Of a stretch of DNA of 64,000 nucleotides, positions 44,301-56,200 are shown piece by piece; within the stretch, counting starts at the first letter, position 1; each line of letters begins with the position of its first letter. A program made the translations under genes and the position numbers. Source of the DNA: Rhea pennata (taxonomy: Eukaryota; Chordata; Aves; Rheiformes; Rheidae); contig NC_084665.1 of assembly GCF_028389875.1 (NCBI RefSeq), positions 123,212,602-123,276,601 on the forward strand, in the 5' to 3' direction. The notes beneath the pieces are model-generated. The model saw only the letters and a program-made list of their open reading frames with translations, was not told the DNA's origin and did no database searches.

Positions 44301-47300
44301 GCATTTGTAATTTTTCCAGTTCTAATAATGACCCCGTTTCATCTCCCAAAGGCGGCTGTACCTCGAGCAATGGCCACCCTAGCAGCTCTTCTTGTTTATT
44401 TTCCAGAAGACTGACTGCTTGAACGGTGCCAATCAGTTCTGCTTTCAGCTCAGCATCCTCTACAAATGGTACTTCAGATAGCTCTTGTTCTGCAGCTTTC
44501 ATGTCACTCCCCAAAACACACAAAGAACAGCATTGTGTTGATTCTAGTGACACATCATTATCACTCTCTTTTTCAAACAGAAGGATCTCTTTATCAAAGC
44601 TGTTTTGATGCTCAGCTCTTTTACAGTCATCCTCAGCTTTCACAGACACATGTTCTTCACCAGCTTCTGCTGTTATGCTTGCTTCTACATTATTTGGACA
44701 CATATAAGTTGCATCCAAGAGACATTCAGAACAAAGTAACGCACCCTGCATAGCCCTCTTATCTTCTTCCTGAAATACTGTACAAGTAGAAATAGTTTCT
44801 TTTTCAAGACAAAGATCGGTATTACTACTTGACCCCGTGTCCTCTTTAAAAGGGTTCTCAAGGCTTAGGCAAGCTGTGTCTCCAGCTCCTGTACTGACCT
44901 TCCAAAAACATTTCATCTCTTCATTAATACTCTTCCCACAAGTTTCCAACTTGACAACAGACAGGGGAACTTCAGAAGCTTTATCCTCCCGAATTTCTAT
45001 TACTTTAGCTTCTAACAAGAGTTCTACAGTCATATCATAGAACTTATCTTCTGCTTCACTAAGCCACGAGCCCTCTGAGGAATTAAATCCTGACAGACAG
45101 CAAGGAAATGCTTGATTGGGTATTTTCAGCAATTCACTTGGAATTTGTCTGACCATCTCCATGCCAACAGTTTCCTCAGTTCCATAATCCACATATCTAA
45201 CAACTAAATCGTCACCTTTTATGTTGCTGACTTTCGCTCTGTAGAACTTCCCATCTTCACTGTATTTTGCTATACAAATATCACCGGTTTTAATACAAGA
45301 TCCGCAATCTTTTATGGAGTTTAGGCCAAAATTTTCAGCTTCCTTTATTTTTTCCTCTATATATTTTATGCTTTCTGTATCCGCACCCTGACTCCAAAAA
45401 TATTCTGGACCCTTTACTACTGTGACATAAATTTTTACAGTTTGACCTGCCTCTGGTACCTTCCAGATAAATGATTTCGAATGACTTATATTGGAAATTT
45501 CATTTTGCTCATTAGGAAGCAAAGGCTCACACACTTTCACCACTTCAGCATTGTTTTTTCTTTTGTCAAGTACTTCTTTTGACTGAGATCTTTCCCTATT
45601 TGGAAGGGTCTCATTAACTAAATCCACTGTTATTATACCTTGACGGTCACTAAGAATAACTTCCCATTTATCCTCAACTTTCTCTACAAATTCACATGTT
45701 ACCTGAATATCACTTGTTCTCTGGGAAAAGTAAAGCACTACTTTCTCTGTCCAATTTGTAGTGTTTTTACATTTAAGTCCACCTAGCGAGCAGTGAATAC
45801 TTATTGCTGGAATACATGATGAGTCTTCAGGGAGTCTACATACCTGACCAACATTAATTACTGAAGTATTACCATAATCAATATATTGCACGCTAATCAA
45901 ATTATCAGAAGTCTTATCTTTTATTACAGCTCTATACCGTAAGTTGTCTTCTGAATAAACAGCACTGATTAAGTCTCCTGCTTGCAAGAGTTGTCCACAA
46001 GGGTTCTCCACTCTTGTCTTACTGTTCAAGCTTTCTGAAATACTGTTAAGTTGAGACTCATCACTTACCAGTTGAACATAAAAATCTGAAGGATCATTTA
46101 CATGAGAAATATACACTAACATTTTAAGAGCTGGTGTTATCTTCTTCTGAGGTAGATCAGATATATTTTTAAATGGTATACACTGTCTTTCAGTATCAGA
46201 TTTAAGATATGATGGTTTATCTTTCTTGACAGGGGAAAAGCAGTCTCTGTTCTCCATTTTATTTTGTGGCAAGGCATCTTTATTGCCATGCTTTTCAGAC
46301 TCCACTAATTCAGCTGCCAGTTCTCTCTTTGCAACAGTCTGGAACAGGTTTGTATCTTTTTGCTTTAAGTGCATTTTGCTACCCCTCTCTCCTCCTTGGG
46401 CTTCAGGGCTCTGCTTTTTCCTTTCAAGAAGCCTTCCTGAATACAAAGATGACAACTCTGCAGTCTCATTCCTCTCTTTCACATTCGTATTTCTAGGGCC
46501 TGAAGTTTCATCTCCTACACACCTACACAGCTCCACACTGTTTGTTAATCTTAACCCTTCCTTCAATTTTGCATTAATTTGAGTATTACCATCAAATAAC
46601 TCAATCAGCAGTTTGCCATCAGATTCCTTTGCTACTACTATTGCCTTTAACCTCCTTTCTAGGACAGTTTGCTTAAACCACAACGTAGCTTCTCTTGGAA
46701 GAGTAGATATATCAGATAAAGAACACTTTATGGCCTGCATTGGCAAAAGCAAGACATCATAGGCACCACTGGGTATAGGAAGCAGATCATCTTTCTTTAC
46801 CAGCTCTGTGTTCCCAAAATCCACAAAGAAGACTTCCTTATTAGGTTTTGTTTTTGTAACTACTCCCCTGTACCAGTGATTGTCAGTATACCTTGCAAGA
46901 CACAAGTTCCCAGAATTTTGTGAAGTTTTTAAACTAGTCATTATTTTACTTAGATGACTAATGTTTTCCGTAAGCTGTGTCAAGACATCTGTACATCTTG
47001 CAAGCTGGCAGTAAAATTTCCATGGATCATCAACATGTGTAATATAAATGTCTTCCTCACTCCCAATTTTGATATCATGCATAGAGTAATAGTAAGAATG
47101 AAGCTGAACAGAGGATGCCAGAGGTTTCTGAGGTGATAGAGGTCTAGCCAGACCTTTTTCTATCAGAAACTGGCAAGCACTCTGAAAAGGTGTCATTAAG
47201 TCCACAATATTAAATAGTTCTTTATTGTTTATCGAAGCCAAGGCAAATATCGTACACTTCAGCTCCAAGTGACATGACGAGGCATCAATAAACTCCTGAA

Positions 47301-50103
47301 ATGCCAGAATTGCTTTTTCATCCCAAACAAAAGGATCCTGACCATTTGGTTGGATTAAGTTGTAAAGGCTGCATCTGAAAGCCTGAGCCTTTAGGTTAAG
47401 AAAGTTTTCATTAGTTGAACGGAGATTTGTTCTAGAGACCAACTCTCTGTTGCCATAGTCAACATATATTACTTCTACTTGTTCTGTAGAAGTAACTTCA
47501 CTAACAATTAGAGCCCTGTACCATTTTTCATCCTCTGAGTACTGGGCTAAACATACAGGATTTGGCCAGATGTGTGGCTGAGATGAATTCTTACAATAGT
47601 CCTGAATTTCAGCCATTAATATCTTAAGGTCATGACAATTTCTACTTAATTGACACCAAAAATAACCAGGACTTTCAACATATGATACAACTACATTAAC
47701 TGTACTTCCAACTTCTAGTTGACCTCCATAACAACCTGGCTTCATTTCCAGATAATTCCGTGCAAGAGAGGAAGGCAGGTTTTGTGTGCCCTCACACTTT
47801 TTCTCACTAGGAACAGATTCACCAGTTTTTGAACTGTGAATGGCAACAGGACCACCTTTGACCAGAGTCACGTAAGGATTTAATGCTCTATTATTTCTCT
47901 TTGGTTCAGATTCTCCAAGTCTTTCCGCTATACTTATTTGGTTTTCCTCCCCAACACATTCCACAGACGAACCTTGCCTTGGGGCCTGATCAGATGCTTT
48001 TTGTAGTGTCTCAGGTATTTCAGACCTCTGGTATTTAGCATATCCTCCCTGGGCCATGATTTTACTTACACTTCTCTCTCTTAATTGGGATAGGTCAAGA
48101 ATTTCAACCACATATTTATCACCCTGTGTGCCTAAAACACGAATCCTTAATCCCTTGTTCAGTACAATCTTTCTGAAGGCAGACACAGATTCTTCACTCC
48201 AACCCCCCCTCAGAGGGGAGGTACCTGCCAAGCAGCACTTCAGAGCTAATGCAGGTAGTTCCTGGAACTGAGGGAGCAGCTCCTTTACCTCACCACAGTC
48301 TACAGTTCCCGCATCGCCTCTGTCCACCAGATATATTTCTATAGCACTGTCCAGTACCTTGGTGACTACAGCTCGATGAAAGACACCATCTTTCCTGCTG
48401 GCACAAAGAGATCCAGGCTGCAGGTCTCGTACAATATCCAGGTTTGTGGCTTGGGAGTAAAAATTCCACATACTCTGTATAAGCTGGTTCAAGAGCTGGC
48501 GATGCTCCTGGAGCCGTAGCCAAAACTCGGAAGGATCTCGGAGATAGGAGATCTGCGCATCGTAGAATGCGCCTAACTTCAGATGCACACCAACTATGGG
48601 AACAGACACCAAGTGTCTTTGCATTAAAGCAACAGGAGGTGCTCCCGGTGGTGACCCCAGGTCTTCAGCTTTAGATTCCTCTACTTCAAGCTGCTCGCGA
48701 GTCTCAGTTTGCCTGACCTGCATAAGGCTGCTAGCCAGGCAGCGAGCCTGCACCCCAAAAAGACAATTCAAATTCATGCCATCTTCACCATACAGGCTCA
48801 CATAATAGAGATGTTCAAAGCAGTTAAAAGTTTCAATGCGAGCATTCACTCCCTTGCCTAACAACAAGGCTTTCAGCTCGCTGATCTGGGATGGGGCCCA
48901 GCCATGACCCCCATGTGAGATACCCTGAAGGGCACATGGGTAAGTCACCACGGGCATGCGAAAACACTCAACAGGCAAATGGCGCAAGTTAGCCACAGTC
49001 ACAAACTCTTTCCTGCCATAGTCCACAAAGATCACTTGGGCCACTTGTTGGTCCAGCTCCCCAGCAACAATTTCCAGCAGGAGTGCCCGGTACCAGTGGC
49101 CACCAATGCCACGGGCAGCACAAGGTGAGCCCAGCTGCGGTAATAGATCCTGCTCCCAAGTTGCTCCATCATAAAGCTGGTGGATGGTATCAGAAAGGCG
49201 ATGGATCTCCTGGGACAGGCTCCGCAACTGGCAATATATGCGGTGCGGGTCAGAGATCTGGGTCACTAGCACAGGCTCTGTCACTCCTAGCTGAAGCTGT
49301 GGGTAGAAGTAATCCAAGGCAGGTAACACAGATGGATACAAAGGGAAAACATGGAGGGGCTGTGGCACTGTAGAAGCTATGAGTGGATGAGCTGGAGGCT
49401 GCAGCTTGAGCTGGTTCTGCAAGTGGGCATGAGCCAGGCAGCGCTTGAGCATCAGGCAGAACCAACTGGGGGTGACCTGCTTGGCCAGGCCCAGGTGATG
49501 CATCTGGGCCGCAAGCTGGGGCAGCTCAAGCACTGTGAGGAGCTGCGGCATCATCACTTCCCGCACCAGGCCAGACACCTCCTTGCCATGCAGGTAACCG
49601 AGGAACTCAATAGCCCTTGCAGTGCCAGTGGAGACCACCAGCTGCCCACAGGCCACTGTCCTGCCACCTCCAAAGAGCACCAGGTCAGCCACGACACAGC
49701 CCAGCACTTCAGGCGGCAGGTGGAAAAGCTCCTCACAGCCTCGTGCCAAGTAATAGGCAGTGGCAGGCACCGTGTGGCCCTCATCGAGCAGGAAGACACG
49801 GTAGTCCCGGTCATGGCGACTCACCACACGGCAGCGGTGCCAGAGACCTCCCAGCTCCACGAGGCACAGCTCCCCGACGCACAACTCAGCTCCACCGGCC
49901 ACCACCCCCGCGGTGCCCGGCGCAGCCACCAGACGCGGCCCCACCGCGGCCTGCACATCGCGGTGAAGGCGGGCGTAGTCCTCGCGGCGCTCACCCAGCA
50001 GCCCCCAGAGCCGCACGACGGGCGCCTCCGGGTGCGCGTCCACAGCACAGACCCGCAGCGAGACGCTGCTGCCGGGGCTGGGCACCGCCGGCGCGGAGCA
50101 CAT
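38302..50103 (-). CDS. TDRD6: Tudor domain-containing protein 6 (four coding exons)
   Basis: A germline scaffold of the chromatoid body/nuage that binds dimethyl-arginine marks on Piwi-pathway proteins. Exons: 50103-43425 (6.7 kb), 43004-42886, 41678-41589 and probably 38337-38302; about 2,307 residues (human about 2,096). Start M at 50103 is chosen because MCSAPAVPSPG matches the family N-terminus; the frame is open 62 codons further into the promoter. Seven Tudor repeats are seen, with DP-x2-FYCQL-type entries near residues 288, 525, 810, 1028, 1340 and 1567 and VDYG-type strands near 358, 881, 1095, 1410 and 1638; the first unit is around 80-110. Exons 2-3 add an eighth, partial Tudor (VGSKCMVWTSLKWCEARILE, then EEIVDPENVWNGIP). 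Residues ~1900-2137 are LELE-type repeats. The last exon (LVMQQITWSPY) is the least certain part. Confidence 0.93.
38660..38830 (+). mobile_element. CR1 LINE 3' fragment that seeds the octamer array
   Basis: A short 5'-truncated CR1 end (GGAGTGATGGAGCACTGGAACAG, then GAGGTGGTGGAGTCTCCTTC, then GGTTGGACTAGATGATCTCC). Its 3' terminus runs directly into the (ATGATTCT)n array. Polymerase C-terminus only. Confidence 0.9.
38831..41251. repeat. 2.4-kb perfect octamer array (ATGATTCT)n from a CR1 tail
   Basis: About 302 uninterrupted copies of an 8-bp unit with no visible variant. The unit is the normal CR1 3' terminal repeat (usually 2-4 copies), and the array follows the CR1 end at 38830 directly. 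It lies in the inferred last coding intron of TDRD6 and makes up about 2.4 of its 3.25 kb. Confidence 0.97.
43700..44400 (-). repeat. TDRD6: Degenerate LELE-type repeats inside TDRD6
   Basis: About eleven units, mostly 18-20 residues, of the pattern xLELExLxxQxSLGxETKE (for example FILELESLSVQSSLGEKTKE and PLELESLEMLATAGSEAKE). They are acidic and leucine-rich, lie between Tudor 7 and the C-terminal partial Tudor, and probably account for much of the extra length. Confidence 0.8.
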
Positions 50104-50104
50104 C

Positions 50105-50820
50105 GCGCCGCTCCCCACACGAGGCGGTGATGACGCCGGTAGCGCCAGCGCCGCCACCCTCATAGAGCGCCGCGCCCGCCCACGTGACCGCCCGGCGCCG
50201 CGCCTCGCGGCCCGCGGAGAACCGTTAAAGGCTCGCGCGAGGGTGGGGCGCGGGCAGGCAGCCGGGGCGGGCGAGTCCATTTTGATCACAGCGGGGGGGG
50301 GAGGAGGGAAGAAGAGGGGGCGGAAAGGGAAAAAGACACTTCGGCCGCTTTTGTTAGAGTGGGAATACTCGGAGGCGCCGTAAGGACGAGGCTAGGCTGC
50401 GCTGGACCTGTAGGGCTCAGCCCAGAGCTAGTTTTCGCTTCTCCTGCTTACGGTGGAACACTCCACGCTGGCCGTAGGAGGTCGGGGGCCGGGGGCGGGG
50501 GAGCCGTTCGTGCTGGGCTTAGCCCCGATTGGTTAGAATGGGGGCCCGGGGGCGGGGCGTGCATGCTGGGCTTGGCGGCCATTGGCTCTTACAGGGCCCC
50601 CGGTGTGAGGGCAGGGTGCGGCGCCGCGTTGTTGCTGGGGCCGGCGCAGGTGGCGCCTCTGAGGGGCTGGCGGCGGCGGCGGGGGTGGGTGCGAGGGCGG
50701 CTGCCCGGAGCCGAGAGCTTGGGCGGGCTCAGCCCCGTGGGGACGGTCCTCACCTGCAGGCTCTGCAGAGGCTCTGCGGCCGTAGTACCTCCACAGGTGC
50801 ACCTGAACTAGAGTCTGGAC
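50105..50820. promoter_or_regulatory. CpG island upstream of TDRD6 with two CCAAT boxes
   Basis: GC-rich, CpG-dense. Two similar units (around 50483-50532 and 50540-50585) each contain GCTGGGCTT and end in ATTGG, giving minus-strand CCAAT boxes at 50528-50532 and 50581-50585. Plus-strand ORFs here (such as 50359-50811) have no family support; a divergent non-coding transcript is possible. Confidence 0.6.
50181..50227 (-). promoter_or_regulatory. TDRD6: TDRD6 proximal promoter: MYB site and E-box
   Basis: TAACGGTT on the minus strand (50227-50220) is a full MYB consensus, 117 bp upstream of the ATG. CACGTG (E-box) is at 50181-50186. A-MYB (MYBL1) is known to drive many meiotic piRNA-pathway genes, so the site fits the gene; use of the site is inferred. 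Confidence 0.5.
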
Positions 50821-51624
50821 GCGCAGGGTCGCCGCTTGGCAGCCTGCGGGACCCCAGTGCGAGCCTGCCTCAGGCTTCTTCAGCAGCTCCTGTGGAGGCT
50901 GAAGGCTTCGTTTCACCTTTTGGTCTGCACCATCTCCATTCAAGGCCTCCCCCAGTCATAGGAAACCCACCACCTTCTGAGCCTGGCCTGGTTGGCCATT
51001 CAGAGTGTGGGAAGGGTGACACCTGACAGAGGGACACCAGCACCTGGTGTTCTCCCAAGTATGGACAGAGCAGCCCTAGGCAGCACCCTGAAGGTCTTCA
51101 TGAAGCAGTGCCAGCAGGTGCTCTGCGTGGTATCGCTTCCAGTTCCCTTTGATGTCACCCCTCATTTCCTCTGCTGTGTTCTGAAATCATATTTTCTCCC
51201 TGTTTTCACCCCTTTTTCCTAGATAGACTTCCGAAGTTTTAGTAGGGCTGGCTCCCAGCCTTTAGGGACAGTAGTCATAAGTGCAGTATGAGAAAGAGTC
51301 ACACCCAAGGACCTCAAGGAGCCATTCTTAGCCTACCAGAGATTCTGGTCCAGGAATCTTAGGAGCCCTCCTAGGGAAAATTCTTAGTTCTGAAATTGAA
51401 GCTAGTTAGTCTAATATGGCCAAGTGCTTTATATGGTGCTTCATTCCTGCTTGAAAAAAATGGAATTACAAAACACTAAAAAGAAATGTAGCAGGTGGCA
51501 TATTCAAATCATTTATTTCTTAAATTCAAAAATACAATTCAAGAATGATTTTCTTGAATACAAAATACTAGGCATTGGCACTGTTAAGAGTCTCTTTTCT
51601 TCAGTGTTTCATACTCAAAAGAGC

Positions 51625-52375
51625 TTTATTAGCAGTCAAATAGTTTTTCACTAAAAGGCTTTTAAAATTGTTTTTTATATCAGGCACTTCTACATATCCA
51701 TCATCAAGTCTATCTGAGTAACAGGATTGCAGGCAGGACCACTCAGGATGTTACTGAAGAAGCAGCTTTGCCTGCTTCTTTATTATTGCTGGTGATGTGC
51801 AAGAAAGAAAGAATGCAGATTAGTTTCTCAAGCTGACAAATAGAAAAATAAAAACATTTCTGAACAAAAACATTTTGACCTCCTAGTAATGGGGGGGGGG
51901 GGGGTGAATTTTTACACAGCAGTTCTTCCAAACTAGAATCACACTCCACAGTTCAACACCATACCCAAACACATACAACCACAACAGATCTATAATATGA
52001 TCAAAGAGCGTAAGTGCAGTCACAAAGAGACACCCAAACTGTATTTAATAATAAATTGTCTTATTGAAGATTCTAGTTTCTAAGACTAATCTAGAAGTAA
52101 TCTCAAGTCTTTACTCAGGCAGTTAACCCTTGTACAGTGCTGTCATTCATAGATATTGCTAGATCAAAGCCAGCTTTGCTTTGTCAGATAGCTACATTAT
52201 GATTGCCAGAGATAAGCTTAATAACAAAGAGCTACAGTCCCCTTGCCTATGAAATATGGGAAGCTTTAGGTTAAAAAAAAAAATCACTCATGTATGCAAA
52301 CATGTTGTGTTTATGGGGAAAATATTGTAAGTATGCTTCCATCTAGATTTAAAATTGGCAGGCAGAGTGTTTATT
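51625..52375 (-). terminator. SLC25A27: SLC25A27 polyadenylation signal candidates
   Basis: Minus-strand AATAAA occurs at 52375-52370, 51784-51779 and 51630-51625, downstream of the stop at 53217. These would give 3' untranslated regions of about 0.8 to 1.6 kb. Which is used cannot be told. Confidence 0.3.
51891..51904 (+). repeat. G14 homopolymer run
   Basis: Fourteen G's in a row in an otherwise AT-rich stretch, in the presumed SLC25A27 3' untranslated region. The length may be unreliable in assembly. Confidence 0.8.
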
Positions 52376-53216
52376 TCCACAGAAAAGTGGTGCATTGATC
52401 ACCCAGTCTGCCAGGTCAGCACTGAGACCCTCAAAAGACAAGTAGTTCAGCTTGTCCTGTGGGCAGCGTGTGCATTATTAGCTTCTCAGGTGGGACTTAA
52501 AGTGAACTAGGCTTTCGATTCTTAGGTACAGCAATGAATTTCAGTCATGAATATGCATAGAATAATATTCAAATGCTTGAGTGAAGAGGTGGGACAGTTT
52601 CTGAGAATTCAGATAAACCCTTCCGCCTTCTGAGCAAAACATACTTGAAATCAGATCAGCTTCTTTAATTATTTCAGTACTTAGCACTATATGCTTGATT
52701 TGCTGAGGCATCAAACTAAAGAGAGGTAGTTCTTTTTCTATGTGTATACAAGTGTAATAGTAACAAAAAATTCCCAACTGATTTTTCAGACTGGTGCCCC
52801 CTGCTCAGCCACAGAAGATGTTCAGTGCTGCATTGTTCAACCTACTCTTGTCCTTAACTATAGGAAAAATCTCTATTATGAAAAGAAAAAATTGTAGTCC
52901 TGTTTGGTAGATTTTTTACCTCTATTCATTCTTTCAGAAAGCTGGTTCTTGCTGCAGGTTGAAATATAATTTTTTTGTGACAGTTTTATCCTGTGGATAA
53001 CTTAAATTTCGGATATCAGTCTCCCAAGCAAATAGTGTCATTAGATCAGGGCTCGTCTTAACCGGTAAGGACTGAATCTGCAGCATAAACCTGTACATGT
53101 GATACTACTGCCAATCTGCTAAATGACTTAGTTTTCTATGGGTTGGGGGTGCTCTGTGGAATGAAAATTAAGCTTTCTGATTCTTGTTTTGTGTGTATTG
53201 ATGTGGTTTCAAGATT

Positions 53217-56200
53217 TTAGAAAGAACTGACTCCACAGATCCTTCTGATTTGTTCATATGTAAGCCAGAATACCAGTGACCAAGGAGCCTGTGAAAGCAA
53301 TCACAGAAGTTAGAAGATTAAAATACAAATGACCAAAAGTATAAATACATTATATTAAATTGGCTGCATCTGTTTTTAAAGATAATATGCTTTAGTGCAA
53401 TCTCATATTAGGTCTTCCTTGCAGAAATTGTAGTATTGTATATGATTAGGGCTACTCAATCTTTCACAACGAACATAAAAACTGTTTTCAGTTTCCCAGC
53501 CTGTAAATGTTTGACCTGAAATGTTTCATGCTTGCAGTCTACTTCAAGTTGAATATTTTCTTAAGTTTCTTTAGAAAACAGTTTACTTGATCTAAAACTG
53601 GAACCAGAATATTATGTACTTCTTCCTGCATAAAATACATATCTTACATCCATATAATTGAGAAGCTCTGCTGTGTTTTTGGAACAATAGATTGATATTT
53701 GGCAAAAGGGTATCTCATGTCTAGGAAATACTTTTTCCTGCCCCTCTGAAGCACTTGCTAAACATTACCCATACTTATAAGCCTTTCAGAAATCCAAGCT
53801 GACATGTGCTCTGTGAAAATTTTTAACTTTGTAATAAACTCACAAAGACCTCAGCAATACTGAATATGCTCTGGCTCAGGGAGGCAGAGACTGAGCAGAA
53901 CTTCCGTGTAGCTGTTCTTACCAGATGCTGCAGGCCACTGTTGTTCCCAGTGCATTAGAGAAAGGAGGCTATTTTTCTGTAATTACAGTGCTCAATCTGA
54001 AATGCTGCATCTGTAGTGGTAATCTAAAGAGTACAAAGACTTGTTCCTGTAGCCTTGAAGCAAGCTGGCAGAGTCTAGGCACATCTATACGGTTAAATTC
54101 TTCTAGACAAGAAAGGTGACCACATCCAAATCGGCTACAGGGAATTGTTCCTGACTCACGCTAACCCCAAAACTGTGCCCAGAACTTGATAATTTTCTGG
54201 TTGCTTTAGACTGAACACCAACCATGATCTAACAAAGTCAAGCTCTAGTTCGCCTGCCCCAAGTACTGTTTCATTTATTTGTATAGATGTCACTTGTATA
54301 GATGTACCTAATGGTAAAGCAGCATGTAGACCTAAATTACTGGCTTGAATACAAGCAAGGCAAAAGTGAGATTTCGGGGGAGTAACGAAGAAATTCTGGG
54401 GAGAAGGAGGAAAACAAGAAGAATGCAGAGGGAGTTCAGGACTGAGAGCAAGAAAGAAACAAAAGAGAGACTGGGGAAGGGAGAAAGGAGGGAGCCTGAA
54501 ATGGTGTAAAAAGCAAAGAAAACATCTAGCAATATAAAGGACAGCATTTTCCAAACTAAAGGGGTGCAAGAGGCAACATGGGTGAAGTGACACTACAGGA
54601 GTTTGTCTCATCCACTACCTTCAAATATGCTAACTGCAATTAAATAGAATACTCAGAAAGACCAAATAGTTTGGAAATGCCAACGTAGAAGGAGGTCTTT
54701 ACATTTTAATGCCACGTTGTTCAATTATCTAGTTGTAAGAAGATTTAAAAAGCATTTACCATTCGCATCCAGGTTGGTATAAAGCCTTTATATAGAGACA
54801 TAAACCCTTCACCCTGTACAGTTTGAATCAAGCAGTCGGTGGAAGACTTATACAGCTGACCTCTAGCAACATACAAGGAGAAAAAGTATTGTTAGGATTA
54901 CAAATACATACTAAAAAAATCCCATCCCACATGAAAAATCATCTCTATCAGATAAATTTGTAGAAATGATCTTTTGTACTCTCACTGAAGTCACTGGAGT
55001 TTAATCAGAATTGAATTCCACTTAATTAATTTACTAAGCTTAGGTGATTATTACAACAGAAATCTCCTGGATATGCAAGACTAAAACAGCAAGGTAAAGA
55101 ACTGATTAGAGATTTAGTGCTTGGATCAACTTCCAGATAAATCAGTGATGCTCAGGCTTTAAACTTTCTACTTAAAAAATCAGTCTGAAATGTCCATACC
55201 TTCCCTGATTATCTCTTGGTTGGTTCATTATCCGGGTTTTGACTACATCAGCAGGAGTTCCCAGAACAGCAGCTACCAGGCCAGAACATGCACTGTCAAT
55301 AACAACAGATACTTAAAGGAAAAAAAAAAACCCTAAGGTTTATCATTAAAATTTAAACATCATGATTCTAAGAATAAAGATATTTTAAAATAGTAATTGT
55401 ACAATGATGAGTAATACCTTGTAACTCAATGCAAACTTGATTTAGGAGAAAGCTAGTATTCCTCATGCTCTATCTCAACTATCCTCTCAGAGCTGCCCCA
55501 GTCTCTGTAGTTCTGAGGCAGGTATATATAATAGGCGATTTATGATAGTGTTTAAGGCAGATTTCTTCATAATTTAAGAAAATAAAAGAGGTTGTTCTAC
55601 AGAGATTATATCTCTCTTACTTTTTGCTACAATTAAAGCTAGATTACACAAAATACTAGAAATCTTAGAAAAAGGAAAATTCCTGTAATCTCACAAATGA
55701 AAACTGAGATGTTTAAATGTGTTTTTCACATTTTACATACTCCAGGCTATATACTTTGTGGGATAACTTCAATGAAGTCAACGGAACTATGGCAGTCTAT
55801 TTCAGCTGAAGATCCATCTGTTCCCCCCCAAAAATAAATAAAAAACCCAGTCAATTTAAGGAGAGTTAGATCAGAAAGAGAAATTTATCTGCAGAAACAG
55901 CTACCAGAAGAGCATGTTACAGATACCATGCTAGCTGATACCATGGTTGTGAACTGACCATGCACAAGACAATTTCGCTTAGGTGAATTATGACACTGAA
56001 TATAAGTGCCATGGTACAAATGGGGTATTAATCGTCACCCAGGAGAGCTTCAAGATGTGTAAACATTAAGAATCTATATAACGTCTTTGAGGCGGGTATA
56101 GAAAGCCTTGAAAACAGATCTTTAAAATGGTCATATAGTACAAAGAAGTACAAGCAAGAGAAGAAATGCAGTATTAAAAAAATAACAAGGTTTGCACATA

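Noticed and set aside
50104-50289. 62-codon N-terminal extension of TDRD6
   Set aside because: It is arginine/alanine-rich CpG promoter sequence containing the MYB site; homology begins at MCSAPAVPSPG.
50359-51026. Plus-strand ORFs of 150-165 codons upstream of TDRD6
   Set aside because: Gly/Arg/Ala-rich products of a CpG island, with no family motif and overlapping open frames on both strands.
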